Both the position numbers and the translations under genes were made by a program. The notes below the pieces were generated by a model. It saw nothing but the letters and a program-made list of their open reading frames with translations, searched no databases and was not told the DNA's origin. A DNA stretch of 64,000 bases from Halomonas sp. BDJS001 (GTDB taxonomy: Bacteria > Pseudomonadota > Gammaproteobacteria > Pseudomonadales > Halomonadaceae): positions 3,472,001-3,536,000 of the forward strand of contig NZ_CP110535.1 in the NCBI RefSeq assembly GCF_026104355.1, read 5' to 3'. Below are positions 56,381 to 64,000 of this stretch, one piece after another. Each line of letters opens with the position of its first letter. Position 1 is the first letter of the stretch.

Positions 56381-56647
56381 ATGTTTCCCTTTATGCGACT
56401 TGTTCTGACGTTCATTTTAACCCTGGCGATTCTGTATAACGCTCTCGCCGCCTATAGGCGCTTCAGGCATCGATTAGCGCTACGCAAGCGCTGGGAACGG
56501 CAAGCTTCAAATAAATGTCGTGCCACTTTTATACGTCAAGGCATGCAGCAGTACGACCGCTCTTTTCGACGCAAGCTGATTCACTTGGTCTACGTTATGC
56601 CGCCAAGTGCCATCCTGCTTACCCTCTACGTTACTAACTATATGTGA
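56381..56647 (+). CDS. Small two-helix membrane protein of the AAA+ cluster
   Basis: This 88-residue protein has two hydrophobic helices (about 5-22 and 68-86) joined by a very basic loop (RRFRHRLALRKRWERQ) with conserved-looking Tyr and Phe. The basic loop should be cytosolic, so both termini would face the periplasm. GGAGGA seven bases before ATG 56381 is strong. No family was recognised. It may anchor or recruit the cytosolic cluster proteins to the membrane. Confidence 0.75.
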   Translation: MFPFMRLVLTFILTLAILYNALAAYRRFRHRLALRKRWERQASNKCRATFIRQGMQQYDRSFRRKLIHLVYVMPPSAILLTLYVTNYM

Positions 56648-56656
56648 GGCGACCCG

Positions 56657-57304
56657 ATGGTCTATGTTAAATGGTTTGTTTTGCTTCTCTTCTGGACGCT
56701 TTTCGCTGCTTTTTTACACTACAGTCTACCCAAGTACGACGTGGTGCGTATCGTCAACACCCACGAAGAGCGTATCGACCTGGATGATTGGACACGCATT
56801 TTTTGGTCTGACCCAACCGCCCAGTCGAAGCGGCTGATGAACCGTGACGTGCAATTTATCCAAGGTGTACGGAGTAATGGTCGAACCATTGTCTATCGCA
56901 ATGAGGATACTGGTTGGGGGTGGCCGCCCTATTTCAAATTCGATACGGCGAACCTTTACACCGAAGCCAACGACCTGGTCTCCACCAAAACAGATCCCCA
57001 GTGGGTCGCTGTTAGATACTTTGGCTGGAGAAGCATCTTCTTTTCTATTTTCCCCAATGCCATTTCAATTACGCCTGTTGATGGCCCCGAAGATAAGCCC
57101 TTTAACTGGTTCACGACGCTCTTTCTGATCACCTTTGGCGGTCTATTCGGATACGGCTATTATCGCTGGCGGCGCTTCCGCCGTGACCGTTTATCTCCCG
57201 CGTTTGATGAGGTCAGCGATAATTTTAGCGCTGCGGGCGACGCCATTTCCAGAAAACGTAACCGTTTCCAAGCATGGCTGGATACCTGGAAAACCAAGAA
57301 ATAG
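56657..57304 (+). CDS. DUF1523-type membrane protein of the AAA+ cluster
   Basis: This 215-residue protein has an N-terminal helix (about 4-23) and a second helix near 155-173, with a ~130-residue domain between that should be periplasmic and a basic cytosolic tail (about 175-215). KYDVVRIVNTHEERID, NEDTGWGWPPYFKFDTANLY and the DPQWVAVRYFGWRS block match, from memory, DUF1523 proteins of alphaproteobacteria. Function is unknown. GAGG precedes ATG 56657, nine bases after the previous stop. It ends the cluster and is convergent with doeX, 27 bases away. Confidence 0.82.
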   Translation: MVYVKWFVLLLFWTLFAAFLHYSLPKYDVVRIVNTHEERIDLDDWTRIFWSDPTAQSKRLMNRDVQFIQGVRSNGRTIVYRNEDTGWGWPPYFKFDTANLYTEANDLVSTKTDPQWVAVRYFGWRSIFFSIFPNAISITPVDGPEDKPFNWFTTLFLITFGGLFGYGYYRWRRFRRDRLSPAFDEVSDNFSAAGDAISRKRNRFQAWLDTWKTKK

Positions 57305-57331
57305 ACACTTAAAGTTAAAGATTGGTGAACC

Positions 57332-57808
57332 CTACATGGAGCCGTCAGTGTCAATTCCCAACGGCTCCTTCTTCACCGTTTTAGTCACAATATAAGTGAA
57401 GTAACGCTCAATCCCCGCGTCAGATACCAGCCACTTATCCATCAGGCGCTGATAGCTGTCGATGGTGCGGGCTTCAAACTTCACCAGGTAATCCACACCG
57501 CCCCCCACCGCCACACACTCAGTCACCTCCGGGGTTTGCATCACCAGCGCTTCAAAGCGCGCAAAACTGTCGGCGTTGTGCTGTTTGAGTTCAATCTGCA
57601 CCCATACAGGATTGCGCGGCACCAACACATCCGCGTTGATGCGCGCAGTATACCCTTCAATCACCCCGGCTTTTTCCAGCCTTTTTACCCGCTCCCAGCA
57701 GGGGCTGACCGAAAGGTTGATCGCCTCGGCCAGCTTCGACTTGGTGATTCGCCCATCGCGGGAGAGGATGTCGAGAATTTTCAGATCATATCGGTCAAGT
57801 TTCATCAT
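57332..57808 (-). CDS. doeX: Lrp/AsnC-family regulator of ectoine catabolism, DoeX
   Basis: DoeX is the regulator encoded with doeA and doeB in H. elongata; it binds the doe promoter region. The 158-residue protein has a winged helix-turn-helix (about 5-60; LDRYDLKILDILSRDGRITKSKLAEAINLSVSPCWERVKRLE, cited in part) and a RAM effector domain (about 70-150). The effector is likely an ectoine degradation intermediate such as diaminobutyrate. It begins eight bases after the doeB stop, so it is coexpressed with doeA and doeB. It now sits 7 kb from doeC because of the inserted cluster. Confidence 0.9.
   Translation of the reverse strand: MMKLDRYDLKILDILSRDGRITKSKLAEAINLSVSPCWERVKRLEKAGVIEGYTARINADVLVPRNPVWVQIELKQHNADSFARFEALVMQTPEVTECVAVGGGVDYLVKFEARTIDSYQRLMDKWLVSDAGIERYFTYIVTKTVKKEPLGIDTDGSM
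57338..57368. terminator. Hairpin inside the 3' end of doeX, possible cluster terminator
   Basis: GGAGCCGT (57338-57345) and ACGGCTCC (57361-57368) form a perfect eight-base stem within the last codons of doeX. On the plus strand it lies 34 bases past the DUF1523 gene, followed only by TTCTT, so it may weakly terminate the cluster transcript. Confidence 0.45.
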
Positions 57809-57816
57809 GCCGAAGA

Positions 57817-58848
57817 TTACGCCTCCAGGCGTTCAACAACATCGGCAATCACCGCCAGGGTATCCCCCATATTGATCAGTGAGGGCGCACGGCGAGCCAT
57901 TAAAATGCCGTCGCGCTCTGCTTTATAGGCCACCGGCTCGGTGCCGCTGCGGGTCATGTCGTACACGTAGGCGATGGTTTGGCCTTTTTTCACTTCGTCC
58001 CCCAGCGCGACCAACAGCTCTAGCACGCCAGAGTGCTGGCTCTGCACGTAGCAGCTGGCATCGGGCATATCGAGGTATATCTGCCCGCCTGCTGGCATCT
58101 CCACTTCACCTTCTACCAGGCCGTAGTGAATCAGGAAATTGCGCACGCCGCGCTCGGCAATGGCTATGCTCTGAGGTGTCGAAGTGCCGCCCCCACCCAG
58201 CTCAGTGGCGACGAATACTTTGCCCTGGCGCTCGCAGGCGGTATCGAAGAGTTTTTCTGCATCCAGCTCAAACATCACCATGGCATAGGGGGCACCGAAC
58301 GCTTTGGCACCTTCCAGAGCAGCCTGCTGCTGTGCTTTGTCGTCAAGCACATGGGAGGCGCCAAACGGCAGGATATCCAGCGTCCGACCACCGGAGTGCA
58401 GGTCGAGGACAACGTCCGCCATGGGCACCAACACGCGGGTAAAGTAGTCGGCAATTTGCGGCGTGACACTGCCGTTGGGGTCGCCGGGAAAGCTGCGGTT
58501 GAGGTTGCCCTTGTCCATCGGCGAGGTACGCTTGCCCGCCATCACCGCTGGAGTGTTCATGCACGGTACGATAATCACTCGCCCGGTCACATTTTCTGCC
58601 TTCAGCGTTGAAGAGAGCTTCAACAGCGAGGTGATGCCTTCATATTCATCGCCGTGATTGCCGCCGGTCAACAGCGCCGTGGGGCCGTCGCCGTTCTTAA
58701 TCACGGTCACGGGGATCATCACCGCGCCCCAGGCAGACTCATCGGTAGAAATCGGTAGTTTTAAAAAGCCGTGCTGTACGCCATCGGCATCAAAATCAAC
58801 GGTGGCAGAAATAGGGCTCGGCCGCAGTTGGCTCGGTTGATCGGTCAT
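57817..58848 (-). CDS. doeB: N-alpha-acetyl-L-2,4-diaminobutyrate deacetylase DoeB
   Basis: DoeB removes the acetyl group from the product of DoeA, giving 2,4-diaminobutyrate. The 343-residue zinc enzyme belongs to the succinylglutamate desuccinylase/aspartoacylase (M14-like) group. The zinc ligands His65 and Glu68 are in GGNHGDEYEG, and the third in LDLHSGGRT; NRSFPGDPNGSVT binds substrate. A C-terminal beta-barrel-like domain (about 255-335) follows. It lies 23 bases after doeA on the same strand. Confidence 0.94.
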   Translation of the reverse strand: MTDQPSQLRPSPISATVDFDADGVQHGFLKLPISTDESAWGAVMIPVTVIKNGDGPTALLTGGNHGDEYEGITSLLKLSSTLKAENVTGRVIIVPCMNTPAVMAGKRTSPMDKGNLNRSFPGDPNGSVTPQIADYFTRVLVPMADVVLDLHSGGRTLDILPFGASHVLDDKAQQQAALEGAKAFGAPYAMVMFELDAEKLFDTACERQGKVFVATELGGGGTSTPQSIAIAERGVRNFLIHYGLVEGEVEMPAGGQIYLDMPDASCYVQSQHSGVLELLVALGDEVKKGQTIAYVYDMTRSGTEPVAYKAERDGILMARRAPSLINMGDTLAVIADVVERLEA

Positions 58849-58871
58849 TGGAGGTTCCTTTTTACAATCCG

Positions 58872-60071
58872 CTACTTTACAAACAGCTGGCGCGGGAAAT
58901 TGGCCAGGGTTTCGCAGCCATCTTCGGTAATTAAAATACTCTCGGTAATTTCCAAGCCCCAGTTCTCTTCCCAGAGCCCTGGCATAAAGTGGAACGTCAT
59001 GCCCGGTTCCAGAATAGTCTCATCGGAGGGACGTAGGCTCATGGTGCGCTCACCCCAGTCAGGCGGGTAGGAAATACCGATGGGGTAACCACAACGGGCA
59101 CCGCCGCGGTCAAAACCGTATTTATCCATCGCCGCCCCCAGCGCCATGGCAATATCCGCCGTGCGGTTACCGGGTTTGGCGACTGCCAAGCCGTTTTCGA
59201 TACCTTCCAGAAGGGCGGATTCCGCGCGAATAAAATCCGTCGGCGGCGTACCCAGAAATACCGTACGCGACATTGGTGCGTGGTAGCGCTTAAACACCCC
59301 GGCAATCTCAAAGAAGGTGCCTTCCCCTTTGCGAAACGGCGTGTCGTCCCAGGTCAGGTGCGGCGCAGCGGCGTCCTTACCAGTGGGCAGCATGGGTACT
59401 ATGGCAGGATAGTCGCCACCAAACACTTTGCCGTTTTCGTCCACAAAACCTTCGATGCCAACGCGGTAAATCTCTGACACCAGCTTACTCTTGGGCAAGC
59501 CTGGCTCAATCACCTCCAGGATACGCGTATGCATGCCTTCGACAATTTTGGCGGCAATACGCATGTACTCAACTTCTTGGGGCGACTTGATCGCCCGACA
59601 CCAGTTCACCAGCGAATTGGCATCCATAAAGCGCGCATGGGGCAGCTCTTTCAGCAGGCTTAGATAGGCTTTGGCGGAGAAGTAGTAGTTATCCATCTCC
59701 ATACCCACCACACCCAAGTGCCAGCCGCGATCAGGCATGATCGACTGAGCCAGATACTCCATGGGATGCATGTCCGGATTCTGTACGTAGTAATCCGGGT
59801 AGTAGGTAATATTGTCAGGGTCGATCCAGCAGGTACGTAGCGCACCATTCGCGTCCATGCGCCGCCCGAACCATACCGGCTCGCCTTCAAGGCCCACCAG
59901 CACACACTGATGCACATAAAACGACCAACCGTCGTAGCCGGTTAGCCAAGCCATATTGGAAGGGTCACTGACGATCAATACGTCAATGCCTCGACTGGCC
60001 ATTTCAGCACGCACTTTCCACAGGCGGGTAGCGTACTCTTCGCGCGTGAAAGGCAGGGAAACCTGAGTCAT
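58872..60071 (-). CDS. doeA: Ectoine hydrolase DoeA
   Basis: DoeA opens the ectoine ring to N-acetyl-2,4-diaminobutyrate, starting ectoine use as carbon and nitrogen source or lowering the osmolyte after dilution stress. The 399-residue protein has a creatinase-like N-terminal domain (about 1-160; DPSNMAWLTGYDGWSFY) and a C-terminal pita-bread M24 domain (GGDYPAIVPMLPTGKDAAAPH, EGTFFEIAGVFKRYHAP, GLEITESILI; cited in part). From memory it is nearly collinear with the H. elongata enzyme, including its start at MTQVSLPF; the alternative ATG five codons upstream is less likely. First gene of doeA-doeB-doeX. Confidence 0.95.
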   Translation of the reverse strand: MTQVSLPFTREEYATRLWKVRAEMASRGIDVLIVSDPSNMAWLTGYDGWSFYVHQCVLVGLEGEPVWFGRRMDANGALRTCWIDPDNITYYPDYYVQNPDMHPMEYLAQSIMPDRGWHLGVVGMEMDNYYFSAKAYLSLLKELPHARFMDANSLVNWCRAIKSPQEVEYMRIAAKIVEGMHTRILEVIEPGLPKSKLVSEIYRVGIEGFVDENGKVFGGDYPAIVPMLPTGKDAAAPHLTWDDTPFRKGEGTFFEIAGVFKRYHAPMSRTVFLGTPPTDFIRAESALLEGIENGLAVAKPGNRTADIAMALGAAMDKYGFDRGGARCGYPIGISYPPDWGERTMSLRPSDETILEPGMTFHFMPGLWEENWGLEITESILITEDGCETLANFPRQLFVK

Positions 60072-60376
60072 CGGGCAACTCGCCATTAAAGATCACCAAG
60101 AACCAACGTACTGCCTACCATAGGCACGCAACGCTGGGCCACAGGATCGACCTGGCCACCACCGATCAGGCGTCGGGGTTGCATCTGCCGCGCTTGCAGC
60201 AGGCCCGCCAATGTCGTCTTAACCCGATACTAGCACCGACCATTGGTTGGGGGTCAAAGGCTTTATGACAAAAAGCGCATACGGCATCGTTATTTGTACT
60301 AAGCGAGCTTGCAACGAGCTTTGGGGCTCACCATGATAGCTTGCAGTAATGACACTTTTATCAACAGGGGATGGCG
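60072..60376. other. 305-base divergent region between doeA and the hydroxyacid dehydrogenase gene
   Basis: No gene recognised. It should contain the doeABX promoter. Visible features are a small GGCCA/TGGCC hairpin near 60134-60154 and the repeated word AGCTTGCA near 60306 and 60340. No consensus promoter was certain on the minus strand. On the plus side, AGGGG six bases before ATG 60377 is the ribosome site of the next gene. Confidence 0.5.
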
Positions 60377-61312
60377 ATGAAAATTGTTGTGCATATTGAT
60401 GAGGCTGATCAGTGGCAAGCCGCACTTGCGGAAGCCTTGCCCCAAGCCACCGTACTCACCAGCGAAGCGCCGGTAGATGAACGTAAAGAGGCTGACTATC
60501 TCGCCATCTGGAAGGCTCCAGCACACATACTGCAAGAGCAGACCCAGCTCAAAGGCATCATTAATTTAGGCGCAGGGGTGGATTATCTGCTGAAAACCCC
60601 TGGCCTGCCTAAAGACGTACCCATCGTAAAATTACGCGATGCGGGTATGGGCGAACTGATGGCCGATTACGCTCTATATGGCGTGCTGCACTTTTACCGC
60701 AGTATGGATCGTTATGCCACCCAGCAACATAGTGCCACTTGGCAACCGCAAGAGGTGGTGGAAAAAGCTCAGTGGCCGGTGGGTGTGTTAGGCCTGGGCG
60801 CTATTGGCAGCTTCGTGGCCAGTGCCTTGCAGCAAGCGGGCTTCCCGGTGCTGGGCTGGAGCCGCTCCCCCAAGCAGATCAGCGGCGTGCACTGCTTTCA
60901 TGGCGATGATGGATTAAGCGAACTGCTCGGCCAAGTGCAGAGCCTGATCACCATTTTGCCCGATACGGCCGCCACTCAACATATTCTCAACGCCGAGCGG
61001 CTGGCCCAATTGCCCCAAGGCGCTAGTGTGATTAACCCTGGTCGGGGTAGTTTGATTGATGAACAGGCGCTATTAGAAGCACTGGGTAGCAGTAACCAGC
61101 AGGGCCACCTGCGGGGTGCGTTGCTGGATGTATTCCATGAAGAGCCGCTGCCGTCTGACCATCCGTTATGGCAGCATCCCAGGGTAATCGTCACTCCCCA
61201 TATGGCGGCGCCTACCCCGCTTAACGATGCCATCGACCAAGTGATCTCTTACGTGCATGCCTTTGAATCGGGCGAAAAACTCTCCACGATCAACCCCGAG
61301 GCAGGTTACTGA
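60377..61312 (+). CDS. ghrA: D-2-hydroxyacid dehydrogenase, glyoxylate/hydroxypyruvate reductase A type
   Basis: This 311-residue protein reduces glyoxylate or hydroxypyruvate in the likely case. It has the Rossmann motif GVLGLGAIGSFVA near residue 137, substrate-binding NLGAGVDYLL, catalytic Arg in NPGRGSLIDEQAL, Glu and His in LDVFHEEPLPSDHPLW and VTPHMAA. The layout matches GhrA rather than GhrB or phosphoglycerate dehydrogenases. AGGGG spacing favours ATG 60377 over 60371. Single-gene unit adjacent to doeA. Confidence 0.87.
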   Translation: MKIVVHIDEADQWQAALAEALPQATVLTSEAPVDERKEADYLAIWKAPAHILQEQTQLKGIINLGAGVDYLLKTPGLPKDVPIVKLRDAGMGELMADYALYGVLHFYRSMDRYATQQHSATWQPQEVVEKAQWPVGVLGLGAIGSFVASALQQAGFPVLGWSRSPKQISGVHCFHGDDGLSELLGQVQSLITILPDTAATQHILNAERLAQLPQGASVINPGRGSLIDEQALLEALGSSNQQGHLRGALLDVFHEEPLPSDHPLWQHPRVIVTPHMAAPTPLNDAIDQVISYVHAFESGEKLSTINPEAGY

Positions 61313-61401
61313 CGAGGCCCCCAGCGGCTATACTGGCACGCTGGGAACCAAGTGCAGTCTAAAAGGCTCTTAGGAAGATACGTTTTTATGGAGGAAGGCT
61401 C

Positions 61402-62121
61402 TTGGTCAATGTTCTCGCACGACTGCCTGGCCGCTTGCTAGCAGGGATGGGGCTGAGTTTTGCTGTCTTGTGTTCCAGCGATATGGCGTTAGCAGCAGAC
61501 ACACTCAAAGACCCTCGTCCCTTTGAAGCACAGTACCGGCTAGAGGTTCGCGGTTGGCCTGGGGCCACTATTACCCATCGCCTCTCTAACGAAGGAAATC
61601 ACTGGTTAAGCGATATGCGCTTTTCAGTCACCGTGGCACGCGGCCAGGAGTTCAGCCGTTTTTCGCTGAACGATAATAATACCCACGCGTTGCTCTATAG
61701 CAGTAGCTATTCGTTGCTGGGCGTGGGGGACAGTTACCAACTGAGCGAACGTGATATTCCCACCTTAGATCGTCAGACGGCGCTCTTTGACCTATCGCGC
61801 CGAGCAGATCACGAAGAGTGCACAGAGAGCGCCCCGTGCGATATTCAGTTTGTCGATCACAAAGGGCGTGATGAGCATTTCCAATACTATGTTGAAAAAC
61901 AGCGGGTAGCTGACCCCGGTAGTATGGGGATGCCGGGCGACGAGTTCGAAGCACTCAACGTATCGCTCATCGATGTGGAAAAGCCTGACCGCCTGCTACA
62001 GATTCGTTTTCATCCTGACTGGCCCGGCCTGATTCTCTCGGTGGTGTACCAAAAAGAGGGCAGCCGGGAAACACAGCTAACACTGACTAACTTCAGCCCA
62101 AACGGGGGCGCGACGCCCTAA
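61402..62121 (+). CDS. Exported DUF3108 family protein
   Basis: This 239-residue protein starts at TTG 61402, following a strong GGAGGAAGG ribosome site; an ATG at 61388 is out of frame. The N-terminus (about 1-32) is a signal peptide ending in ALA-AD. The mature part (PFEAQYRLEVRGWPGATITHRL, SYQLSERDIP, RVADPGSMGMPGDEFEALNV; cited in part) is strand-rich and matches DUF3108, a periplasmic family without known function. The next gene begins directly at its stop codon, so the two are likely cotranscribed. Confidence 0.75.
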   Translation: MVNVLARLPGRLLAGMGLSFAVLCSSDMALAADTLKDPRPFEAQYRLEVRGWPGATITHRLSNEGNHWLSDMRFSVTVARGQEFSRFSLNDNNTHALLYSSSYSLLGVGDSYQLSERDIPTLDRQTALFDLSRRADHEECTESAPCDIQFVDHKGRDEHFQYYVEKQRVADPGSMGMPGDEFEALNVSLIDVEKPDRLLQIRFHPDWPGLILSVVYQKEGSRETQLTLTNFSPNGGATP

Positions 62122-63054
62122 ATGTTTTCAGGTTTATTGATCGTTCTATTACCGCTTTTATTGGGCTACCTAGTTCGCGTCCGTTCCGTACAGTTACAAA
62201 ACTTGATCAATCGAGCGGTTAATAGCTCGGTCTATCTTATTCTACTGTTCATGGGCATAAGCCTTGCCGGCCTGGAGAATCTGTCTAGTCAGCTTTCACG
62301 CTTGGGCGGCAACGCCTTGCTGCTGTTTAGCATTACCACGCTGTTTAATTTAGCAGCGCTATGGTGGCTATCGCGCCGTTTAACGCTTAAGGCAGGCAAC
62401 TCGCCGGTGGTCAAAGACGCCCCCACCAGCAAGCTGGCGGCCATGCAGGGGTCGCTGCTGTTGGTCGCCGTGGTGGCTGGGGGTGTGATCACTGGCCTGC
62501 TGCTTGGGCCACACCTGGGTGAAAGGCTTTTCAACAGCGCAGATTTACTGGCCGAATGGGTGCTCTACCTGCTGCTAGCCCTGATCGGCTGCCAGTTACG
62601 CAACTCCGGTATGCCACTCAGGCAGATCTTACTCAACCGCATGGGCCTGTCGATTGCAGTAACGCTGGCAATAAGTTCGCTGCTAGCAGGCTTGGCTGCC
62701 GCCCCACTGCTCTCATTAAGCTGGAACGAAGGCCTGGCAATGGCATCAGGCTTTGGTTGGTACTCACTCTCGGCTATCTTGATTGGCGACCAGCTTGGCC
62801 CGTTGATGGGCGGCGTGGCGTTCTTCAACGACCTGACTCGGGAGCTGTTGGCGTTTATCCTGATTCCGCTGGTAATTCATCGCCATACCGCCCTGGCGAT
62901 TGGCTACGGCGGCGCCACCTCCATGGATTTCACTCTGCCCGTTATTCAGCAGCACGGCGGCGTGGCCTGCGTGCCCATTGCCGTGGTCAGCGGGTTTATC
63001 CTTTCACTGCTTTCCCCGCCGCTGATTCTGTTTTTTCTTTCGCTGTCGGGTTAG
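62122..63054 (+). CDS. LysO-family lysine exporter (YbjE-like)
   Basis: This 310-residue inner-membrane protein has about eight to nine helices. GLLIVLLPLLLGYLVRVRS at the start, SVYLILLFMGISLAGLENL, GFGWYSLSAILI near 210 and ATSMDFTLPVIQQHGG near 270 match the DUF340/LysO family, which exports L-lysine and its toxic analogues. It starts at the base after the DUF3108 stop codon without a strong ribosome site, suggesting translational coupling. Confidence 0.88.
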   Translation: MFSGLLIVLLPLLLGYLVRVRSVQLQNLINRAVNSSVYLILLFMGISLAGLENLSSQLSRLGGNALLLFSITTLFNLAALWWLSRRLTLKAGNSPVVKDAPTSKLAAMQGSLLLVAVVAGGVITGLLLGPHLGERLFNSADLLAEWVLYLLLALIGCQLRNSGMPLRQILLNRMGLSIAVTLAISSLLAGLAAAPLLSLSWNEGLAMASGFGWYSLSAILIGDQLGPLMGGVAFFNDLTRELLAFILIPLVIHRHTALAIGYGGATSMDFTLPVIQQHGGVACVPIAVVSGFILSLLSPPLILFFLSLSG

Positions 63055-63138
63055 CGGTAACGGGCGTTCATTGGTTAGGATAAACGGCATTGCTGGAGAT
63101 ATAAAAACTTTTACCCCCCCCCAGGATGCCCACTCCCC

Positions 63139-64000
63139 ATGCTCAACGGAATCTGGTTAAGCTTCTTTATCGCTGCGTTTGCGGCATCGCTCTGGCAGTG
63201 GTTGGTAGGTGGCGATAGCGAGGTCTTTGCCCGTCTGGTGCAGTCACTGTTCGATATGGCGAAGGTAAGCGTCGATATCATTCTGGTGCTGCTGGGCACC
63301 ATGACGCTATGGCTGGGGTTTCTTTCGATTGCCGAAAAGGCGGGCTTGATTCGTTTGCTAGGGCGGGTGCTCGACCCGCTGTTCTGTCGCTTGATGCCAG
63401 AGGTTCCCCGCGGCCACCCCGCTATGGGGCTAATCAGTATGAACTTCGCGGCGAATATCCTGGGCCTGGATAACGCCGCCACGCCGATTGGCATCAAGGC
63501 GATGCACTCGCTGCAAAGCCTTAACCCCAGCGGTGAGACCGCCAGCAACGCGCAAATTCTGTTTTTGGTGCTTAATACCTCGTCGCTCACGCTACTGCCG
63601 GTAACGATTTTTATGTACCGCGCCCAGCAAGGCGCCGCTGATCCCACGCTGGTCTTCTTACCTATTCTGCTGGCGACAACCGCCTCCAGCCTGGCGGGGC
63701 TTTTGGCGGTGGCGGTGATGCAACGCTTAAAACTCTGGCAGCCCGTGGTGCTAGCCTATTTAGCGATTGCGGCACTTGCGATGGGGCTACTGATCACCAC
63801 GCTGGCCGGCATGTCCGCTCAGGCGCTTGCAGCGGCCTCTACGCTAGTTGGTAACCTGACGCTATTTAGCATCGTGATGATGTTTTTAGTGGTCGGGGCG
63901 TTACGGGGTGTAAGGGTATATGACGCCTTTATTGAAGGCGCCAAAGAGGGGCTGAGTTTTACCATCACGTTGCTGCCTTATTTGATCGCTATGCTGGTGG
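63139..64000 (+). CDS. Nucleoside-recognition (Gate) domain membrane protein, 3' end cut by the window
   Basis: The first 287 residues of a membrane protein with two nucleoside-recognition/Gate-type domains, like fused SpmA/SpmB proteins. Visible are MLNGIWLSFFIAAF, LGTMTLWLGFLSIAEKAGLIRLLGRVL, the conserved MNFAANILGLDNAATPIGIKAM (cited in part) and NTSSLTLLPVTI. A second Gate repeat starts near residue 215. The function of this family is unsettled; roles in transport or spore-coat maturation are named for Bacillus homologues. A run of eight or nine C just upstream (~63113) precedes a weak ribosome site. Confidence 0.8.
   Translation, partial: MLNGIWLSFFIAAFAASLWQWLVGGDSEVFARLVQSLFDMAKVSVDIILVLLGTMTLWLGFLSIAEKAGLIRLLGRVLDPLFCRLMPEVPRGHPAMGLISMNFAANILGLDNAATPIGIKAMHSLQSLNPSGETASNAQILFLVLNTSSLTLLPVTIFMYRAQQGAADPTLVFLPILLATTASSLAGLLAVAVMQRLKLWQPVVLAYLAIAALAMGLLITTLAGMSAQALAAASTLVGNLTLFSIVMMFLVVGALRGVRVYDAFIEGAKEGLSFTITLLPYLIAMLV

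Noticed and set aside
57879..58611. Two plus-strand frames (187 and 192 codons) over doeB
   Set aside because: Both are antisense to doeB, whose zinc-site motifs are intact; no ribosome sites.
62556..63083. 175-codon plus-strand frame within lysO
   Set aside because: Out-of-frame reading of the LysO gene with Arg/Pro-rich, non-membrane composition.
63111..63647. 178-codon minus-strand frame opposite the Gate protein
   Set aside because: Antisense to a clear membrane protein gene; Ser/Arg-rich product without family match.

Overview
The window looks like the chromosome of a halophilic gammaproteobacterium of the Halomonadaceae (Halomonas or a close relative). The main reason is the complete ectoine degradation set doeA, doeB, doeX, doeC and doeD, whose proteins match the H. 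elongata enzymes closely from memory. The gammaproteobacterial block ftsB-ispD-ispF-truD-surE-pcm-nlpD-rpoS and the lptD/amgK-murU junction support this. No rRNA, tRNA, CRISPR array, IS transposase or phage gene was seen. All calls come from reading the sequence; no search was run.

Layout. 1-8.5 kb: envelope biogenesis (surA start, lptD, lpxL), cell-wall recycling (amgK-murU), alr, a GGCT-like protein, an OsmC protein and speD. 8.5-15.9 kb: the rpoS block read leftward, with a DUF368 (polyprenyl-phosphate transporter family) gene between pcm and nlpD. 16-24.7 kb: a DUF482 protein, an aldehyde dehydrogenase, a coupled hybrid histidine kinase / response-regulator EAL phosphodiesterase, hexR, ridA and an Lrp-type regulator. 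24.8-36.4 kb: leuA, a DksA-like protein, an MFS carrier, two tandem-domain UspA paralogues, a crcB pair, an arsenite-permease-like carrier, cfa, a SulP transporter and an NAD-type isocitrate dehydrogenase. 36.4-39.9 kb: a metal island (ZntA-type ATPase, divergent MerR regulator with a visible operator, ZIP transporter). 40-47 kb: an ECF sigma/anti-sigma pair, a BdlA-like soluble chemoreceptor, a 1-Cys peroxiredoxin, a CNNM/CBS membrane protein, a LysE exporter, luxS, a monooxygenase-fold protein and a HAD dehalogenase. 47.1-60.1 kb: the doe region. 60.4-64 kb: a hydroxyacid dehydrogenase, a DUF3108 protein, a LysO-type exporter and a truncated nucleoside-recognition (Gate) protein.

The most unusual part is 50.6-57.3 kb. 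Six plus-strand genes sit inside the minus-strand doe cluster, between doeX and doeC. They encode a long coiled-coil protein, an unrecognised 373-residue protein, a AAA+ ATPase with a ~300-residue unassigned N-terminal half, a DUF6638-type protein, an 88-residue membrane protein and a DUF1523-type membrane protein. A near-consensus sigma-70 promoter precedes the first gene. The tight spacing suggests one transcription unit and one ATP-driven, membrane-associated machine of unknown function. The 236-base gap between doeC and doeD also holds a 148-base nested palindrome with 14-base perfect terminal inverted repeats, which resembles an ERIC-type intergenic element or a structured RNA.

How the genes combine: DoeA opens ectoine, DoeB deacetylates the product, DoeD transaminates diaminobutyrate and DoeC oxidises aspartate semialdehyde to aspartate, with DoeX as the likely regulator. 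AmgK and MurU return amino sugars to UDP-MurNAc. The kinase/phosphodiesterase pair and the BdlA-like receptor point to control of c-di-GMP and motility or biofilm state.
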